NCBI GenBank assembly: GCA_945836255.1
Contig: CAMAKU010000004.1
Span: 1 to 45,643 of the forward strand
Source of the DNA: an uncultured Roseburia sp.
GTDB lineage: Bacteria > Bacillota > Clostridia > Lachnospirales > Lachnospiraceae
DNA: 45,643 nt
Direction of reading: 5' to 3'
Shown: in pieces, positions 1 through 8,448 of the stretch
How the letters are laid out: each line of letters begins with the position of its first letter
Position numbering within the stretch: the stretch's first letter is position 1
Position numbers and translations under genes: made by a program
The notes under the pieces: generated by a model
The model's input: only the letters and a program-made list of their open reading frames with translations
What the model was told of the DNA's origin: nothing
Database searches by the model: none

Positions 1-321
1 GACACCAGCAATGTCAGCGGGATGATTGTATCTACGACGGACACTTGCATTGTATCAGGTAGTTTATCAACCATGACGGATTCCAATATGATTCTCTTTT
101 CCAATCTGGAAGATAGCGAGAATAAAGTATCCGTGGGAGACTCGGTCGTTACGTCCAATATCAGTGATAAATATCTGCCGGGGATTTTGATCGGTTATGT
201 CACAGAGATATCGGATGATTCCAATCAGTTAACCAAATCCGGCAAGATTACACCTGTGGTAGATTTTAAACATTTACAGGATGTTCTTGTCATTATGCAA
301 TTAAAGGAGACCGGAAAGTAA
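1..321 (+). CDS. mreC: Rod shape-determining protein MreC, C-terminal part
   Basis: The gene is cut by the left edge of the window, so only the last 106 codons are visible and the frame is open from base 1. The visible part matches the beta-domain of MreC in its glycine and valine spacing (VGDSVVTSNIS, then YLPGILIGYVTEI, then a final VVDFKHLQDVLVI strand). MreC is a membrane-anchored extracytoplasmic scaffold that links MreB, MreD, RodA and PBP2 in the elongasome. Its stop codon overlaps the mreD start by one base, and PBP2 and rodA follow, which supports the call. The N-terminal membrane helix and coiled coil lie outside the window. Confidence 0.9.
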   Translation, partial: DTSNVSGMIVSTTDTCIVSGSLSTMTDSNMILFSNLEDSENKVSVGDSVVTSNISDKYLPGILIGYVTEISDDSNQLTKSGKITPVVDFKHLQDVLVIMQLKETGK

Positions 322-857
322 TGGAAGTCAAATCTACAATCAAATATATTGTTGTGGTTATTGGGATTGTCATTGCTTCGTTTTTGCTTCAGACGGTAGT
401 ATTTCCACATCTGGAATTGGCTGGCGTGGCACCTAATTTTTTAGTCATTGTCACAACCTCCTTCGGTATGATGCGCGGACGGCGGCAAGGAATGCTGGTG
501 GGATTTTCCTGCGGTCTGCTGCTGGATTTTTTCAGTGGATCCGTGTTGGGATTATATGCCTTGTTATATCTATATCTGGGATACCTCAGCGGATTTTTTA
601 AAAAGATCTTTTTTGGTGACGATTTGAAGCTGCCTCTGATTCTCATTGGAAGTAGTGATATCATATATGGCATTATTGTTTATATTGTTTTATTTCTGTT
701 CCGCAAACAATACAACATCGGGTTCTATCTGACAAGTGTGATTTTGCCAGAAACTGTATATACCGTTCTGGTATCCATTCCCATATATTATTTGATTTTA
801 GAGATCAACCGATGGTTGGATAAAGATGATAAAAGGAGTTCAAGGAGCCTTGTTTGA
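321..857 (+). CDS. mreD: Rod shape-determining protein MreD
   Basis: This 178-residue protein is strongly hydrophobic, with about five or six predicted membrane segments and a short charged tail. It has the MreD pattern of an N-terminal helix, a loop containing APNFLVIV and a GLLLDFFSG motif near residue 70. MreD is an integral membrane part of the elongation machinery. The ATG overlaps the mreC stop (TAATG) and a good ribosome-binding site (AAAGGAG) lies in the last codons of mreC, so the two are probably translationally coupled. The 3' end overlaps the PBP2 start. Confidence 0.9.
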   Translation: MEVKSTIKYIVVVIGIVIASFLLQTVVFPHLELAGVAPNFLVIVTTSFGMMRGRRQGMLVGFSCGLLLDFFSGSVLGLYALLYLYLGYLSGFFKKIFFGDDLKLPLILIGSSDIIYGIIVYIVLFLFRKQYNIGFYLTSVILPETVYTVLVSIPIYYLILEINRWLDKDDKRSSRSLV

Positions 858-3696
858 ACAAATCAAAGATTTTTTTAACCGAATATTTTTATCGCGACTT
901 CAAGTACTTGTCTCCGTTATGTTTCTTTTTTCTGCGATTTTGATTGTGCGTCTATTTGTACTCCAGATTATAAACGGTGCGGATTATCAGGAAAACTATG
1001 ATCTAACCGTAGAAAAAGAGGAGTCAATTCCCGCAACCAGAGGCATTATCTACGACAGAAACGGGGAATTGCTGGCTTACAATCAGTTAGCCTATAAGAT
1101 TACCATCGAAGACAACGGATCCTATGAAGATTCTGATGACCGCAATCAGAAATTGAATGAAGAAATTGCGCAGATTATTACGAATATCGAGAAAAACGGA
1201 GATACCATCGACAATAATTTTGGTATTATGCGGTCATCCTCCGGGAAATATGAGTTCGTGTATTCTGCGGGGACATCCTTGCAACGTTTCCGCGCCGATG
1301 TGTTTGGTTATGCCAGCATCGACGATTTGTCCTATAATGACAAGCTTGGGTTTGATGAGGCGACTGCTACACCGGATCAGATTATGTCTTATCTGATGGG
1401 TGAAAGACGTTATGACATCTCGGAAACATATGATGAACTGTTACGTTATAAGATCTGTATTGTGCGTTACAACATTGGTCAGAACAGTTATCAGAAATAT
1501 ATTGCAACGACCATCGCCAGCGACGTAAGTGAGGCGTCTGTGGCATTTATTAAAGAGAATATCAATGAATTGACTGGCATCAATATCGAAGAATCCTCCG
1601 TGCGCAAATATGTGGACAGTGAATATTTTGCCCATATTATCGGATATACCGGAACCATTTCTACCGAGGAATACAATGAACGGGTCACAGAAGATAAGAC
1701 TGTGGAATTGACAGATGTTGTCGGCAAAGCCGGGATTGAACAATATATGGACGAATATCTGTCCGGAACCAAAGGTCATGAGACTGTCTATGTTGACAGC
1801 GTGGGAAGTCTGATTCAGGTGTCCGATTATCAGGAATCGATTCCCGGTGAAGATGTTTATATTTCTATTGACAAAAATCTCCAGATTGCTGCCTATAAAG
1901 CACTGGAAAAGGAAATCGCCAGCATTGTATACTCTAAGATTGCGAATATCAAAACCTACACCGCCACAGAAGACGAGTCTGATATTGTGATTCCGGTATA
2001 TGATGTCTATTATTCATTTATCAATAATAATCTGATTGATACGGATGCCTTTGCGGATGACGACGCTTCCGACACGGAAAAAGCCGTGCTGGCCGCCTAT
2101 GAACGCAAAGAGGCAGAAGTATTGACAGAATTGCGTGATCAGTTGGAATCCTCATCACCAAGTGTTTATAAGGATCTGCCGGAGGAATATCAGAATTATT
2201 CCACTTACATTGTCACCTATTTAAAGGCTAAAGGTATCTTCCAGTCAGATGTCATTGACACTTCTGATGACAAGTATAAGCAGTGGACCAATGAATCCTT
2301 AAGTATCAACGAATATCTGACCTATGCCATTGAACAGAATTGGATCGACATTACAAGTTATGCGCAGACTTCCAAGTATGCAGATACAGATGAACTCTAC
2401 CAAAGCCTGATTGATTACGTGCTGGCGGAATTACAGGATGATGCCACCTTCGAGAAGATGGTCTACAAATATCTGCTACTTCAGGATTATGTGAGTGGTA
2501 ATCAATTGTGTGCCATTCTTTATGATCAGGGTGTATTGCCCGAGGATGAAGCCACACACAGTGCCTTGCTGTCGGGACGTATTTCTGCCTACAGTTTTGT
2601 TCTTGATAAGATTAAGAATTTAGAAATCACTCCGGGACAACTGGCACTAGATCCCTGTTCCGGTTCTGTTGTTGTAACTGATGTGAAGACAGGCGAACTG
2701 CTTGCCTGTGTTACTTACCCTGGTTATGATAATAACAAACTGGCAAATTCGGTGGATGCTGATTATTATAGTTATCTGAGTAATAGCAAATCACAGCCTC
2801 TCTATAATCATGCGACACAGCAGAAGACGGCACCGGGTTCCACATATAAAGTAGTCAGTGCGACCGCCGGATTGGCAGAGGATATCATTTCCACCTCAAC
2901 GCAAATTCTGGACGAAGGGCAGTTTGAATTGGTCAGCAACAAGCCAAAATGTTGGAAATATCCAAGTAACCATGGATTGATTAATGTATCTCAGGCCTTA
3001 CGTTATTCTTGTAACTATTTCTTCTATCAGATCGGTTATGATCTGGCCGGAGGAACCAATTATAATGATGAGACCGGTGTAAATACTCTGGCGAAATATG
3101 CTTCCATGTATGGCTTGGATTCCAAGACTGGGATTGAGATTGAAGAGGCAACGCCCACCGTTGCAACGCAATTCCCGGTTATGGCAGCGATTGGACAGTC
3201 AGATAACAACTTTACCACAATTTCCCTGGCCAGATATATTACGGCAGTTGCCAATCAGGGTACGGTATATAATCTGACCCTTCTGGATCATGTGGAGGAG
3301 GCATCTTCCGGCGAAGTTATTGCTTCCTATGAGCCTACCATTAAGAACCAAATCACCGTCCTGACGAAAGATGAGTGGAATAATCTGTCTTCCGGACTTC
3401 GGATGGTTGTGGAAGATCTATCGGCGTTTAAGAATCTGCAAGTAGCTGCTGCCGGCAAGACCGGTACGGCGCAGGAGAATTTAAATCGACCGAACCATGC
3501 GTTGTTTGTGGGATACGCACCGTATACCGATCCGGAGATTGCGGTTGCGACACGTATTGCCAATGGTTATAGTTCCGGGAATGCTTCGCTGGTGGCTGCC
3601 GAAGTGATGTCATATTATTTTGGCGAAACGTCCTTAGATACGATTGTTGGCGGTGGCGTCAATTCCCAATCCATGACAAATGCCGTTACTGATTAA
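850..3696 (+). CDS. mrdA: Penicillin-binding protein 2 (class B transpeptidase, elongasome), long form
   Basis: This is a class B PBP that cross-links peptidoglycan in the cylinder wall, working with the RodA glycosyltransferase. One N-terminal membrane helix (about residues 16-38) is followed by the dimerisation domain and the transpeptidase domain. The three active-site motifs are intact: STYK at 664-667, SCN at 720-722 and KTG at 870-872. At about 948 residues it is roughly 250-300 longer than usual PBP2. The extra material is an acidic, helix-rich segment (about residues 357-597) between the ISIDKNLQ strand and the start of the transpeptidase core. I chose the TTG at 850 because AAAAGGAG lies 11 bases upstream. 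An in-frame ATG at 826 exists but has no ribosome-binding site and overlaps mreD by 32 bases. The residue numbers use the TTG start. Confidence 0.93.
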   Translation: MFEQIKDFFNRIFLSRLQVLVSVMFLFSAILIVRLFVLQIINGADYQENYDLTVEKEESIPATRGIIYDRNGELLAYNQLAYKITIEDNGSYEDSDDRNQKLNEEIAQIITNIEKNGDTIDNNFGIMRSSSGKYEFVYSAGTSLQRFRADVFGYASIDDLSYNDKLGFDEATATPDQIMSYLMGERRYDISETYDELLRYKICIVRYNIGQNSYQKYIATTIASDVSEASVAFIKENINELTGINIEESSVRKYVDSEYFAHIIGYTGTISTEEYNERVTEDKTVELTDVVGKAGIEQYMDEYLSGTKGHETVYVDSVGSLIQVSDYQESIPGEDVYISIDKNLQIAAYKALEKEIASIVYSKIANIKTYTATEDESDIVIPVYDVYYSFINNNLIDTDAFADDDASDTEKAVLAAYERKEAEVLTELRDQLESSSPSVYKDLPEEYQNYSTYIVTYLKAKGIFQSDVIDTSDDKYKQWTNESLSINEYLTYAIEQNWIDITSYAQTSKYADTDELYQSLIDYVLAELQDDATFEKMVYKYLLLQDYVSGNQLCAILYDQGVLPEDEATHSALLSGRISAYSFVLDKIKNLEITPGQLALDPCSGSVVVTDVKTGELLACVTYPGYDNNKLANSVDADYYSYLSNSKSQPLYNHATQQKTAPGSTYKVVSATAGLAEDIISTSTQILDEGQFELVSNKPKCWKYPSNHGLINVSQALRYSCNYFFYQIGYDLAGGTNYNDETGVNTLAKYASMYGLDSKTGIEIEEATPTVATQFPVMAAIGQSDNNFTTISLARYITAVANQGTVYNLTLLDHVEEASSGEVIASYEPTIKNQITVLTKDEWNNLSSGLRMVVEDLSAFKNLQVAAAGKTGTAQENLNRPNHALFVGYAPYTDPEIAVATRIANGYSSGNASLVAAEVMSYYFGETSLDTIVGGGVNSQSMTNAVTD

Positions 3697-3758
3697 CAAT
3701 AGCAACACAAAAATGATTCAGATAGTAGTAAGATCACAGAAAGGGGAATGATTTTGCA

Positions 3759-4433
3759 ATGAAAGATCCTGTCATTATCAAGAGCAGTGCCTATGGTCTG
3801 ACCCTTATCTTAGATCAGGACATTTCTTTTGAGCAGTTGGTGCATGCCATCTGTAAGAAATTTGCCACGTCCCGCGGTTTCTTTGGAACTGCCACACTGG
3901 TATTGTCTTTGGAGGGACGCAGCGTCTCTGCACAGGAAGCAGCAGTGATTGCAGAAGCGATTGAATTAAACTCCGATATTACCATTTCTTTGATTGAGGA
4001 CAATCATCAATTAAAGAATCTGCAAATGAAGGATAAAATCGACAGATTTTACTATGAAAATATTTATGAGAATGCTAAAATTGTTATAGGAAGTGTTTCA
4101 GGCAAAGATGTGATACAGTCGGACAGCAGTATTCTGATTCTGGGGGATGTTAAATCCAAAGCCAGCGTTCAGGCTACCGGCAATGTGATTGTTATGGGCA
4201 GTATTGACGGAACGGTTTCTGCCGGATATCCTCAGGATCGTCATTGTTTTATTGTGGCAAATCAGATTAATGCATCCCGCGTTCAGATTGGAGACATTTC
4301 ACAAGCGGTTCAGATATCAAATAAGTGGTCCTTACGATCTCGCAAAAGTGATTCGGAACCGTATGCTGTTGTCGTATGGGAGAATGAATTGTTGGCAGAA
4401 CCATTGCGCAGCGGTCTACTAAAACACTTATAA
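3759..4433 (+). CDS. minC: Septum site-determining protein MinC
   Basis: This is a 224-residue inhibitor of FtsZ assembly that blocks division away from mid-cell. The N-terminal domain (about 1-100) carries the FtsZ-interacting fold. The C-terminal domain (about 105-205) has the repeated beta-helix turns typical of MinC_C, with ILILGDVKS, GNVIVMGSIDGTVSAG and CFIVANQI. That part dimerises and binds MinD. The gene sits 62 bases after PBP2, with AAAGGGG upstream of the ATG, and directly precedes minD. The spacing suggests it belongs to the mre operon. Confidence 0.92.
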   Translation: MKDPVIIKSSAYGLTLILDQDISFEQLVHAICKKFATSRGFFGTATLVLSLEGRSVSAQEAAVIAEAIELNSDITISLIEDNHQLKNLQMKDKIDRFYYENIYENAKIVIGSVSGKDVIQSDSSILILGDVKSKASVQATGNVIVMGSIDGTVSAGYPQDRHCFIVANQINASRVQIGDISQAVQISNKWSLRSRKSDSEPYAVVVWENELLAEPLRSGLLKHL

Positions 4434-4444
4434 GGAGTTCATCG

Positions 4445-5155
4445 GTGAGTGAAGTGATTATGATTGCTTCCGGCAAGGGCGGTGTGGGTAAGACCACCGT
4501 CACCGCATTGTTGGGATCTCAACTCGCACGTATGGATAAAACCGTTGTCATGTTAGATACAGACTTCGGATTGAGAAACCTTGATTTATATTTTCAATTA
4601 CAGGATCGGATTGTTTATAATCTGGTGGATGTGTTATGTGGGACATGCTCCTTTCAACAGGCGATTATTCCCATAGATGAACAGCATCATCTATATTTGA
4701 TTCCCGGAAGTAAAGATTATCATTTCCGGCTCACGTCAGAAGCATTCCGGATATTGACGCAGCAGCTATCACGGCAGTTTGATGTGGTGTTGATTGATAC
4801 ACCGGCAGGCATTACCCATACACATACAGCCATTCTCCCTGTGATTACACAGGCCTTGGTTGTGACGACGATGACAGAAGCTGCGCTTTCCGATGGTATG
4901 GCAATGTGTCGTTTCCTACATACACGCAACCTGACGGCTAGATGTATTTTTAATCAATTAGAACGACCGATTTTTCCGTCACATCAAAGAGAGCGGCTGC
5001 AGGAGATTAGTCAGGAATTACTGATGGCAGAGTATCTGGGGGGCATCCCCATGATCAAGGGACATCGCAGTTATGATCTTTTCGTATTGCGTGGTTCTTT
5101 GCAACAGATATGTACGCGTTTATCTCTTTGTGATTCGTACCTATGCACAGAATAA
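4445..5155 (+). CDS. minD: Septum site-determining ATPase MinD, short C-terminus
   Basis: This is a deviant Walker A ATPase of the MinD/ParA family that recruits MinC to the membrane. The GKGGVGKTT loop is at the N-terminus, the MinD signature DTDFGLRNLD follows near residue 38, and IDTPAGI is the Walker B region. GTG is the start codon; AAGGAG overlaps the minC stop with 7-base spacing. The protein is 236 residues, against roughly 260-270 for typical MinD. It stops about where the membrane-targeting amphipathic helix should begin, and I see no Lys/Phe-rich tail. No minE lies between it and rodA. Confidence 0.9.
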   Translation: MSEVIMIASGKGGVGKTTVTALLGSQLARMDKTVVMLDTDFGLRNLDLYFQLQDRIVYNLVDVLCGTCSFQQAIIPIDEQHHLYLIPGSKDYHFRLTSEAFRILTQQLSRQFDVVLIDTPAGITHTHTAILPVITQALVVTTMTEAALSDGMAMCRFLHTRNLTARCIFNQLERPIFPSHQRERLQEISQELLMAEYLGGIPMIKGHRSYDLFVLRGSLQQICTRLSLCDSYLCTE

Positions 5156-5177
5156 CAAGATAGAAAGAGTACCCTAT

Positions 5178-6284
5178 ATGTTTCAGTTTCGTACCTATAA
5201 ACTCAAGAATCTTAACATCAAATTAATTTTTGGCGTAATAGTGCTGACCATCATTGGTATTTTAGTGATAGGCAGTGCCAATTATGAATATCAATCCAAG
5301 CAGATTTTGGGCATGATTCTCGGCATTATTGTCATGGGTTTTGTCGCATTAGTGGATTATGATTTTGTGTTACAATTTTCACGCTTGTATTATGTCGGTG
5401 TTGTGGCTTTGTTGATTCTGGTGTTATTGGTTGGTGATGATTCCGGCGGTGCAACACGTTGGATTAATATTGGTATCCGTTTTCAGCCCTCAGAACTTGG
5501 TAAAATCTTATTGATTTTGTTCTTTTCGAAATATCTGATGCAGAATGAGGACGAAATCAACGAGCCGCGATTTCTGGTTAAGACAGCGATTCTGGCAGCA
5601 ATTCCTCTTTTACTGATTGTAAAAGAGCCGGATTTGTCCACAACCATTGTAACCTTTCTGATTATTGCATCACTGTTATTTGTTACAGGGCTGAGTTACA
5701 AGTTGATCGGATTTGTGCTTGCGATTGCCATTCCCTCCGTCAGTCTGTTGCTTTTTATCATTACCCGGGAGGGAAGTACCATTCTGGAGGGATATCAGAA
5801 TATGCGTATTCTGGCATGGCTCAAGCCGGAGGAGTATCCCGAGACGGCTTATCAGCAGCAGAATTCCATTATGGCCATCGGCTCCGGGCAATTACTAGGT
5901 AAAGGACTATACAATACCAGTGTTGATTCTGTAAAGAACGGTAATTATATTTCGGAACCACAGACTGATTTTATTTTTGCTGTTGCCGGTGAGGAGATGG
6001 GTTTTATAGGTGCCGTTTTCATTATTTTGCTCTTGTTATTTATCACGTACCAATGTATCCATACAGCCAAAGTGGCAAAAGATCTTTCCGGCAAATTGAT
6101 CTGTTCCGGGATGGCAGCATTAATCGGATTTCAGAGTTTTGTGAATATTTGTGTTGTGACAGGTCTTATGCCCAACACGGGATTGCCGTTGCCTTTTGTC
6201 AGTTATGGTCTGACATCGCTGGTCACGCTATATTTTGGAATTGGCTTTGTCTTAAATGTAGGTCTACAAGCGAAAAAATATTAA
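5178..6284 (+). CDS. rodA: Rod shape-determining protein RodA (SEDS glycosyltransferase)
   Basis: This 368-residue polytopic protein has about ten membrane segments and is a SEDS-family peptidoglycan polymerase that pairs with PBP2. The family motifs are all present: FQPSELGK, KEPDLSTT, GSGQLLGKGL, the TDFIFAVAGEE loop that carries the essential Asp, and MPNTGLPLPFVSYG near the end. The open frame extends upstream to 5073, inside minD. I chose ATG 5178 because the MFQFRTYKLKN start fits the family and GAAAGAG lies 8 bases upstream. It follows minD by 22 bases in the elongation operon. Confidence 0.93.
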   Translation: MFQFRTYKLKNLNIKLIFGVIVLTIIGILVIGSANYEYQSKQILGMILGIIVMGFVALVDYDFVLQFSRLYYVGVVALLILVLLVGDDSGGATRWINIGIRFQPSELGKILLILFFSKYLMQNEDEINEPRFLVKTAILAAIPLLLIVKEPDLSTTIVTFLIIASLLFVTGLSYKLIGFVLAIAIPSVSLLLFIITREGSTILEGYQNMRILAWLKPEEYPETAYQQQNSIMAIGSGQLLGKGLYNTSVDSVKNGNYISEPQTDFIFAVAGEEMGFIGAVFIILLLLFITYQCIHTAKVAKDLSGKLICSGMAALIGFQSFVNICVVTGLMPNTGLPLPFVSYGLTSLVTLYFGIGFVLNVGLQAKKY

Positions 6285-6303
6285 TTGGAGGAGGCGTATC
6301 ATT

Positions 6304-6699
6304 ATGAATATCGGGTTGGTTGCACATGATTCCAAGAAGAAGTTAATGCAGAATTTTTGCATTGCCTATCGTGGGATTCTTTGCAAAAATGAATTATATG
6401 CTACAGGAACAACTGGACGACTCATTGAAGAGGTGACCAACTTATCCGTACATAAATATCTGACAGGACATCTGGGAGGTTCACAGCAATTGGCGGCACA
6501 GATCGAACATAATGAAATTGATCTGGTGATCTTTTTACGCGATCCTTTGACAGCTAAGTCTCACGAGCCGGACGTCAATACCATTGTCCGGTGTTGTGAT
6601 GCAAACAATATTCCGCTGGCAACTAATCTTGCTACGGCAGAACTTCTGATTAAATCATTAGATAGAGGGGATCTTGAGTGGCGTGAAATGTATCGGTAA
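6304..6699 (+). CDS. mgsA: Methylglyoxal synthase family protein, with substituted catalytic Asp
   Basis: This 131-residue protein aligns along its length with methylglyoxal synthase, which converts dihydroxyacetone phosphate to methylglyoxal and phosphate. Family features are the N-terminal GLVAHDSKK, ATGTTGR at 33-39 (phosphate binding), FLRDPLTA at 77-84 and HEPD at 87-90 (His87 and Asp90 conserved). The GGDQQ motif, which holds the catalytic Asp (Asp60 in Bacillus numbering, Asp71 in E. coli), reads GGSQQ here, with Ser60 encoded by TCA at 6481-6483. Activity is therefore uncertain. The position right after rodA matches the usual clostridial order. A GGAGG site precedes the ATG. Confidence 0.85.
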   Translation: MNIGLVAHDSKKKLMQNFCIAYRGILCKNELYATGTTGRLIEEVTNLSVHKYLTGHLGGSQQLAAQIEHNEIDLVIFLRDPLTAKSHEPDVNTIVRCCDANNIPLATNLATAELLIKSLDRGDLEWREMYR

Positions 6700-7669
6700 A
6701 TTATGTTCCCTGCTGTTGGCAGGGTGTCTCGTCTTTGGCTGTACCGCTTGTAAATCGGAAGAACAGGGCAGTTATGATATAGAGACAACCTCTTATCAAT
6801 ATGGAATTACAAAAGTCAATCAGACATCCGACATTGATTTCTACGCATCTGATCTGTGTGTGACCGTTCAGGACAATTTTGGTCTGGAGCAGGTGGATTC
6901 CCACGTGGCAGGGGGAGGTGGCGTGTTTAATCTGGCCACCGGCGAATGTACTTATGCACAGAATTTGTTCGGGACGATGTATCCTGCCAGTACCACCAAG
7001 ATTCTGACCTGTCTGGTGGCCATCGAATATGGGGATTTGGACCAATTGGTTACCGTCAGTGCCCATGCGGCAGATCAGGCTTCTGATTCGTCTGTTGCCG
7101 GTCTGCAGACAGGTGATGTGATGTCATTACGTGACTTACTATACGGACTAATGCTTCGTAGTGGCAATGATGCAGCCATCGCCATTGCCGAAACCGTGGG
7201 TGGAAGCGAAGAGGGGTTTGCGGAATTGATGAATAAAACTGCTGCCAGTCTTGGCGCAACGCAGTCTCATTTTGTTACACCACATGGACTTCATGATGAC
7301 AATCATTATACAACAATTTATGATATGTATCTGATTTTTCAGAAGGCTGTACAGAATGACCTGTTTCTGGAAATTATCAGTACGCCTGCGTATCATGTTA
7401 CTTACAGTGGAGCGAATGGCGATACCAGAGAACAGACCTGGCATAACACCAACCGTTATCTTTTAGGCTCCGAAAAAGCACCAGCAGGTTTTACCGTAAT
7501 TGGCGGAAAAACCGGCACGACTTATGAAGCAGGCTATTGTCTGGTCCTCTATAGTTACAATGACCAGAACCAACCTATTATTTCCATCGTATATAATTCA
7601 GATTGCACACTGAATTTATATTACCTTATGAATGAATTACTCTACACATTCGGGGAGGCAACATCATAA
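6674..7669 (+). CDS. D-alanyl-D-alanine carboxypeptidase, probable lipoprotein
   Basis: This is a serine-type D,D-carboxypeptidase of the S11 family that trims pentapeptide stems in peptidoglycan. The motifs are STTK at 106-109, SGN at 163-165 and KTG at 279-281. The N-terminus has a hydrophobic stretch ending in Cys residues (LAGC at 15-18, VFGC at 20-23), which suggests a lipoprotein signal peptide. There is no C-terminal membrane anchor helix, unlike typical DacA, so lipidation may hold it at the membrane. The start is a TTG inside the end of mgsA, with a near-consensus GAGGGGATC site upstream. A GTG at 6683 is the alternative. Confidence 0.88.
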   Translation: MSGVKCIGKLCSLLLAGCLVFGCTACKSEEQGSYDIETTSYQYGITKVNQTSDIDFYASDLCVTVQDNFGLEQVDSHVAGGGGVFNLATGECTYAQNLFGTMYPASTTKILTCLVAIEYGDLDQLVTVSAHAADQASDSSVAGLQTGDVMSLRDLLYGLMLRSGNDAAIAIAETVGGSEEGFAELMNKTAASLGATQSHFVTPHGLHDDNHYTTIYDMYLIFQKAVQNDLFLEIISTPAYHVTYSGANGDTREQTWHNTNRYLLGSEKAPAGFTVIGGKTGTTYEAGYCLVLYSYNDQNQPIISIVYNSDCTLNLYYLMNELLYTFGEATS

Positions 7670-7693
7670 CATGTACCAGTAAGGAGGTAGCGT

Positions 7694-8116
7694 ATGGTAG
7701 AAATTATTTCTGGTGAAAAGGGAAAAGGAAAGACAAAGCATATGCTTGCTTTTGTCAACAAAGACATTTCAATGATTGAGGGAAATATCGTTTACGTTGA
7801 CAAGAGCCAGAAGCATATGTACGAACTGGACTCAAAGATCCGCCTGATTAATATAGGTGATTTTCCGATTAATGATACGGACGAGTTCATGGGATTTTTA
7901 TGTGGCATGATTTCACAGAACAATGATATTCAGGAAATCTTTCTGGACAGTTTTCTTACAATTGCATACATCGATACGGCAGAGGGGCTTTGCGCAGCGG
8001 TAGACAAATTGGAAGTCATTAGCGACACATTCTCTGTCAAATTCATTGTCAGCATTTCACGGAATGAAGTTGATCTTCCTGCTGAGTTGCATGATAAGAT
8101 TCGCGTCTCATTGTAA
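7694..8116 (+). CDS. Small P-loop protein of unknown function
   Basis: I do not recognise a named family. The 140-residue protein has a clear Walker A motif, GEKGKGKT at 7-14, immediately after a beta strand. A plausible Walker B follows at 82-86 (IFLDS), and a third hydrophobic strand (VKFIVSIS) is near the C-terminus. It is too short for a full AAA+ or RecA domain plus extras, so it is probably a minimal nucleotide-binding fold. It has a strong AAGGAGG site, lies 24 bases after the carboxypeptidase gene and is the last gene before a terminator, so it may be the tail of the wall operon. Similar proteins are sometimes labelled PilT-like, but I see no evidence for pili. Confidence 0.75.
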   Translation: MVEIISGEKGKGKTKHMLAFVNKDISMIEGNIVYVDKSQKHMYELDSKIRLINIGDFPINDTDEFMGFLCGMISQNNDIQEIFLDSFLTIAYIDTAEGLCAAVDKLEVISDTFSVKFIVSISRNEVDLPAELHDKIRVSL

Positions 8117-8134
8117 TGAATGTCTGAGGTTGAT

Positions 8135-8166
8135 AAAAAGGTGTTCCTTAACCAGAACACCTTTTT
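8135..8166 (+). terminator. Rho-independent terminator, possibly bidirectional
   Basis: A perfect 12-base inverted repeat (AAAAAGGTGTTC / GAACACCTTTTT) with an 8-base loop lies 18 bases after the P-loop gene. The stem ends in T on the plus strand. Because the first arm begins with A, the hairpin can also terminate transcripts coming leftward from the DUF378 gene. Confidence 0.88.
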
Positions 8167-8204
8167 ATATGAACCTGATTGTCTGTGGCCTCTGGAACTG
8201 CGAA

Positions 8205-8405
8205 TCAACAATTTGACTTGATTCTGCCATAAGCGCTGATCATATATAGACCACTTAGGCCTATGACTGCATAGATGATGCGCGACAGCCACGACATATT
8301 TCCAAAAATAAAAGCTACCAGGTCGAATTGGAAGAATCCGATTAAGCCCCAGTTAATGGCACCGATAATTACAAACGTCAACAATGTATAGTCTAATCCT
8401 TTCAT
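8205..8405 (-). CDS. DUF378 family small membrane protein
   Basis: This 66-residue protein has two hydrophobic helices and the DUF378 pattern: MKGLDYTLLTFVIIGAINWGLIG at the start (only part quoted here), then VYAVIGLSGLY-like sequence in helix two. The family has no established function. The gene is transcribed opposite to its neighbours as a single unit, with an AAAGGAGG site 9 bases before the ATG. That site lies in one arm of an inverted repeat described separately. The C-terminus is short and charged. Confidence 0.85.
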   Translation of the reverse strand: MKGLDYTLLTFVIIGAINWGLIGFFQFDLVAFIFGNMSWLSRIIYAVIGLSGLYMISAYGRIKSNC

Positions 8406-8410
8406 AAATC

Positions 8411-8448
8411 AAACCTCCTTTTTCCATAGTATGTACCATGGGAGGTTT
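8411..8448. repeat. Inverted repeat in divergent DUF378/HlyD gap
   Basis: AAACCTCC at 8411-8418 pairs with GGAGGTTT at 8441-8448. Between them is an imperfect palindrome (8424-8441, 14 of 18 positions symmetric). In a leftward transcript the outer stem would cover the Shine-Dalgarno sequence of the DUF378 gene. As DNA it could instead be an operator. A possible leftward -10 (TATAAA, complement of 8450-8455) would start the RNA inside the repeat, so hairpin formation depends on the true start. Confidence 0.5.

Noticed and set aside
1441..1779. Minus-strand open frame of 112 codons inside the PBP2 gene
   Set aside because: It lies opposite a well-supported gene and resembles no known protein.
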